Part shown: in pieces, positions 62,878 to 64,000 of the stretch
Layout: the number at the start of each line of letters is the position of its first letter
Numbering within the stretch: position 1 is the stretch's first letter
Origin: an uncultured Veillonella sp.
GTDB lineage: Bacteria; Bacillota; Negativicutes; Veillonellales; Veillonellaceae
Reading direction: 5' to 3'
NCBI RefSeq assembly: GCF_937981445.1
Contig: NZ_CALJON010000008.1
Span: 185,520 to 249,519 of the forward strand
DNA length: 64,000 nt
Program-made: the position numbers and the translations under genes
The notes under the pieces: model-generated
The model's database searches: none
Seen by the model: the letters and a program-made list of their open reading frames with translations, nothing else
Told to the model about the DNA's origin: nothing

Positions 62878-64000
62878 TTAGTTTAATGATAGGCTTTGGA
62901 TACCTTTTATAATGCGATTGGCTGCTTCTTCAACCACTTCAGGAGTTGTACCTAGGTTGAAGCGTGCAAAGCTTTTACATTGAGAGCCAAAGAGGGCTCC
63001 ATAATTAAGGCCTAGTTTACAAGTATGGAGTAAGAAGTCAGTAGAATCTTGGTCGCCAATATAGGCGGAAAAATCAACCCAACTTAGATAGGTACCTTCT
63101 AATGGAGATATAACAAGCTTAGGTGCTGCTTCTAGGAGTTTATTTTTGAACAGCTCATAATTACTGTAAATTACGTCCTTTAATGCATCAAACCATTCGT
63201 CCCCTTCTTCATAGGCTGCTTGGGTAGCCACGAGATTGAGTACAGAGAGAGGATTGTGGTCGATGGATTTTACGAAACTATCATAGGTTAGGCGTAGTGC
63301 TTTATTAGGAATTACTACATGAGCTATAGGTAAAGAGGCTAGATTAAAGCTTTTAGACGTACTAAACAGACTAATGATGCGGTTCGCATAGTGTCCCTCA
63401 TTTACCGTGAGGGCTGGTGTAAAATAATGTGGCTTAAAGAAAAAATCTTGATGGATTTCGTCACTTACAATGAGTACATCATGGCGTTCACAAATGGCGA
63501 AAAGGGTATTTAATTCCTCTTCTGTCCATACGCGACCTACAGGATTATGAGGATTACAGAAAATGAGGAGCTGTACCTTATGAGCTTTAATTTTTTCTTC
63601 TATATCAGTAAAATCCATAGTATAGCGGCCAGCTGTATCTTGCACTAAGGCACTAGTGATGAGATGGCGACTTGTATCCTCAGGGGCTGAGTGAAATGGT
63701 GGATATACAGGGGTTAAAATCATAATAGAATCGCCTACATTAGTAAAGGCTGACACGGCATTGTAAAATGCGGTTACTACACCACCAGAGAGACGAATAT
63801 GACGAGGGTCTACTGTATAATTATGGCGGCGTTTTAGCCAACCATTAACAGCTTCTTTATATCCTGTAGGCAGTAAGGTATAGCCAAAAGCACCATGGTC
63901 AATGCGTTCTTTTAGGGCCTCTGTTACAGCCTTAGGTACTTTGAAATCAATATCGGCAATCCATAGGGGTAATACATCATCAGTGCCAAAACGCTGCACA
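62878..64000 (-). CDS. MalY/PatB-type aminotransferase or cystathionine beta-lyase, 5' end beyond the window
   Basis: At least 374 residues; the 5' end is off the right edge. The visible start QRFGTDDVLPLWIADIDFK lies about 20 residues into normal family members, so the true start is outside. Fold type I PLP enzyme: CNPHNPVGRVW, SDEIHQDF and the Schiff-base lysine in FSTSKSFNLAS. The group includes MalY, PatB and PLP-dependent C-S lyases that cleave cystathionine or cysteine to a thiol, pyruvate and ammonia. It lies apart from the met operon. Which activity it has cannot be stated. Confidence 0.88.
   Translation of the reverse strand, partial: VQRFGTDDVLPLWIADIDFKVPKAVTEALKERIDHGAFGYTLLPTGYKEAVNGWLKRRHNYTVDPRHIRLSGGVVTAFYNAVSAFTNVGDSIMILTPVYPPFHSAPEDTSRHLITSALVQDTAGRYTMDFTDIEEKIKAHKVQLLIFCNPHNPVGRVWTEEELNTLFAICERHDVLIVSDEIHQDFFFKPHYFTPALTVNEGHYANRIISLFSTSKSFNLASLPIAHVVIPNKALRLTYDSFVKSIDHNPLSVLNLVATQAAYEEGDEWFDALKDVIYSNYELFKNKLLEAAPKLVISPLEGTYLSWVDFSAYIGDQDSTDFLLHTCKLGLNYGALFGSQCKSFARFNLGTTPEVVEEAANRIIKGIQSLSLN

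Overview
The window looks like a chromosomal segment of a Negativicutes bacterium, most likely a Veillonella or close relative. Gene order around the origin is of the Firmicutes type: rpmH-rnpA-yidD-yidC-jag-mnmE-mnmG-rsmG-parA-parB on one side and dnaA-dnaN-yaaA-recF-dciA-remB-gyrB on the other. The same segment also encodes outer-envelope proteins of a diderm cell (an OmpA-type porin, a Skp/OmpH-type periplasmic protein and an RND efflux pump). DNA is AT-rich, and starts are ATG with several GTG and TTG. No rRNA, IS element, prophage or CRISPR array was seen. The genus is an inference from gene content; no database search was possible.

Layout. 1-5.6 kb: end of a LysR regulator, a LysE-type exporter, gyrA, a deleted UPF0060 gene remnant and an SfsA/GIY-YIG fusion. 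5.9-8.2 kb: a single-domain siroheme reductase fused to DUF1858, an unknown protein and a small cupin. 8.4-15.9 kb: envelope and housekeeping genes on the minus strand (OmpA, M20 peptidase, OmpH/Skp, GerW/YtfJ, DUF2953, M23 peptidase, DUF4446). 16.1-19.5 kb: hydF and parB-parA with three perfect parS sites upstream. 20.4-25.2 kb: a methionine operon under a SAM-I riboswitch (separate MetH-reactivation protein, truncated-type metH, metF). 25.4-32.2 kb: the conserved rsmG-to-rpmH block. 32.2-35.3 kb: oriC, with DnaA-box clusters on both sides of dnaA; gene direction flips here. 35.3-41.3 kb: dnaN to gyrB. 41.3-48 kb: an amino-acid permease and two transketolase/DXS-like paralogues flanking a nuclease-like gene. 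48.4-56.9 kb: a CorC/HlyC protein, a quinone-oxidoreductase, and a MarR regulator followed by an RND pump. 57-57.8 kb: a second dense DnaA-box cluster and tRNA-Arg(CCU). 58-64 kb: a YfcC-type transporter broken by an amber codon, an M20 amidohydrolase, a GltD/NfnB-like flavoprotein and a partial MalY-type lyase.

How it fits together. The core is replication, segregation and ribosome/membrane-insertion machinery around oriC. The accessory parts serve amino acid and sulfur metabolism and drug efflux. The most unusual signals are the extra DnaA-box cluster 25 kb from oriC, the nuclease-like gene between two DXS-like paralogues that have lost a substrate-binding arginine, and a habit of placing a different short tandem repeat just downstream of many genes, each with its own period (9, 10, 18, 24, 27 or 30 bp). 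Several proteins (DnaA, ParB, DUF2953, M23) also carry unusually long hydrophilic linkers.
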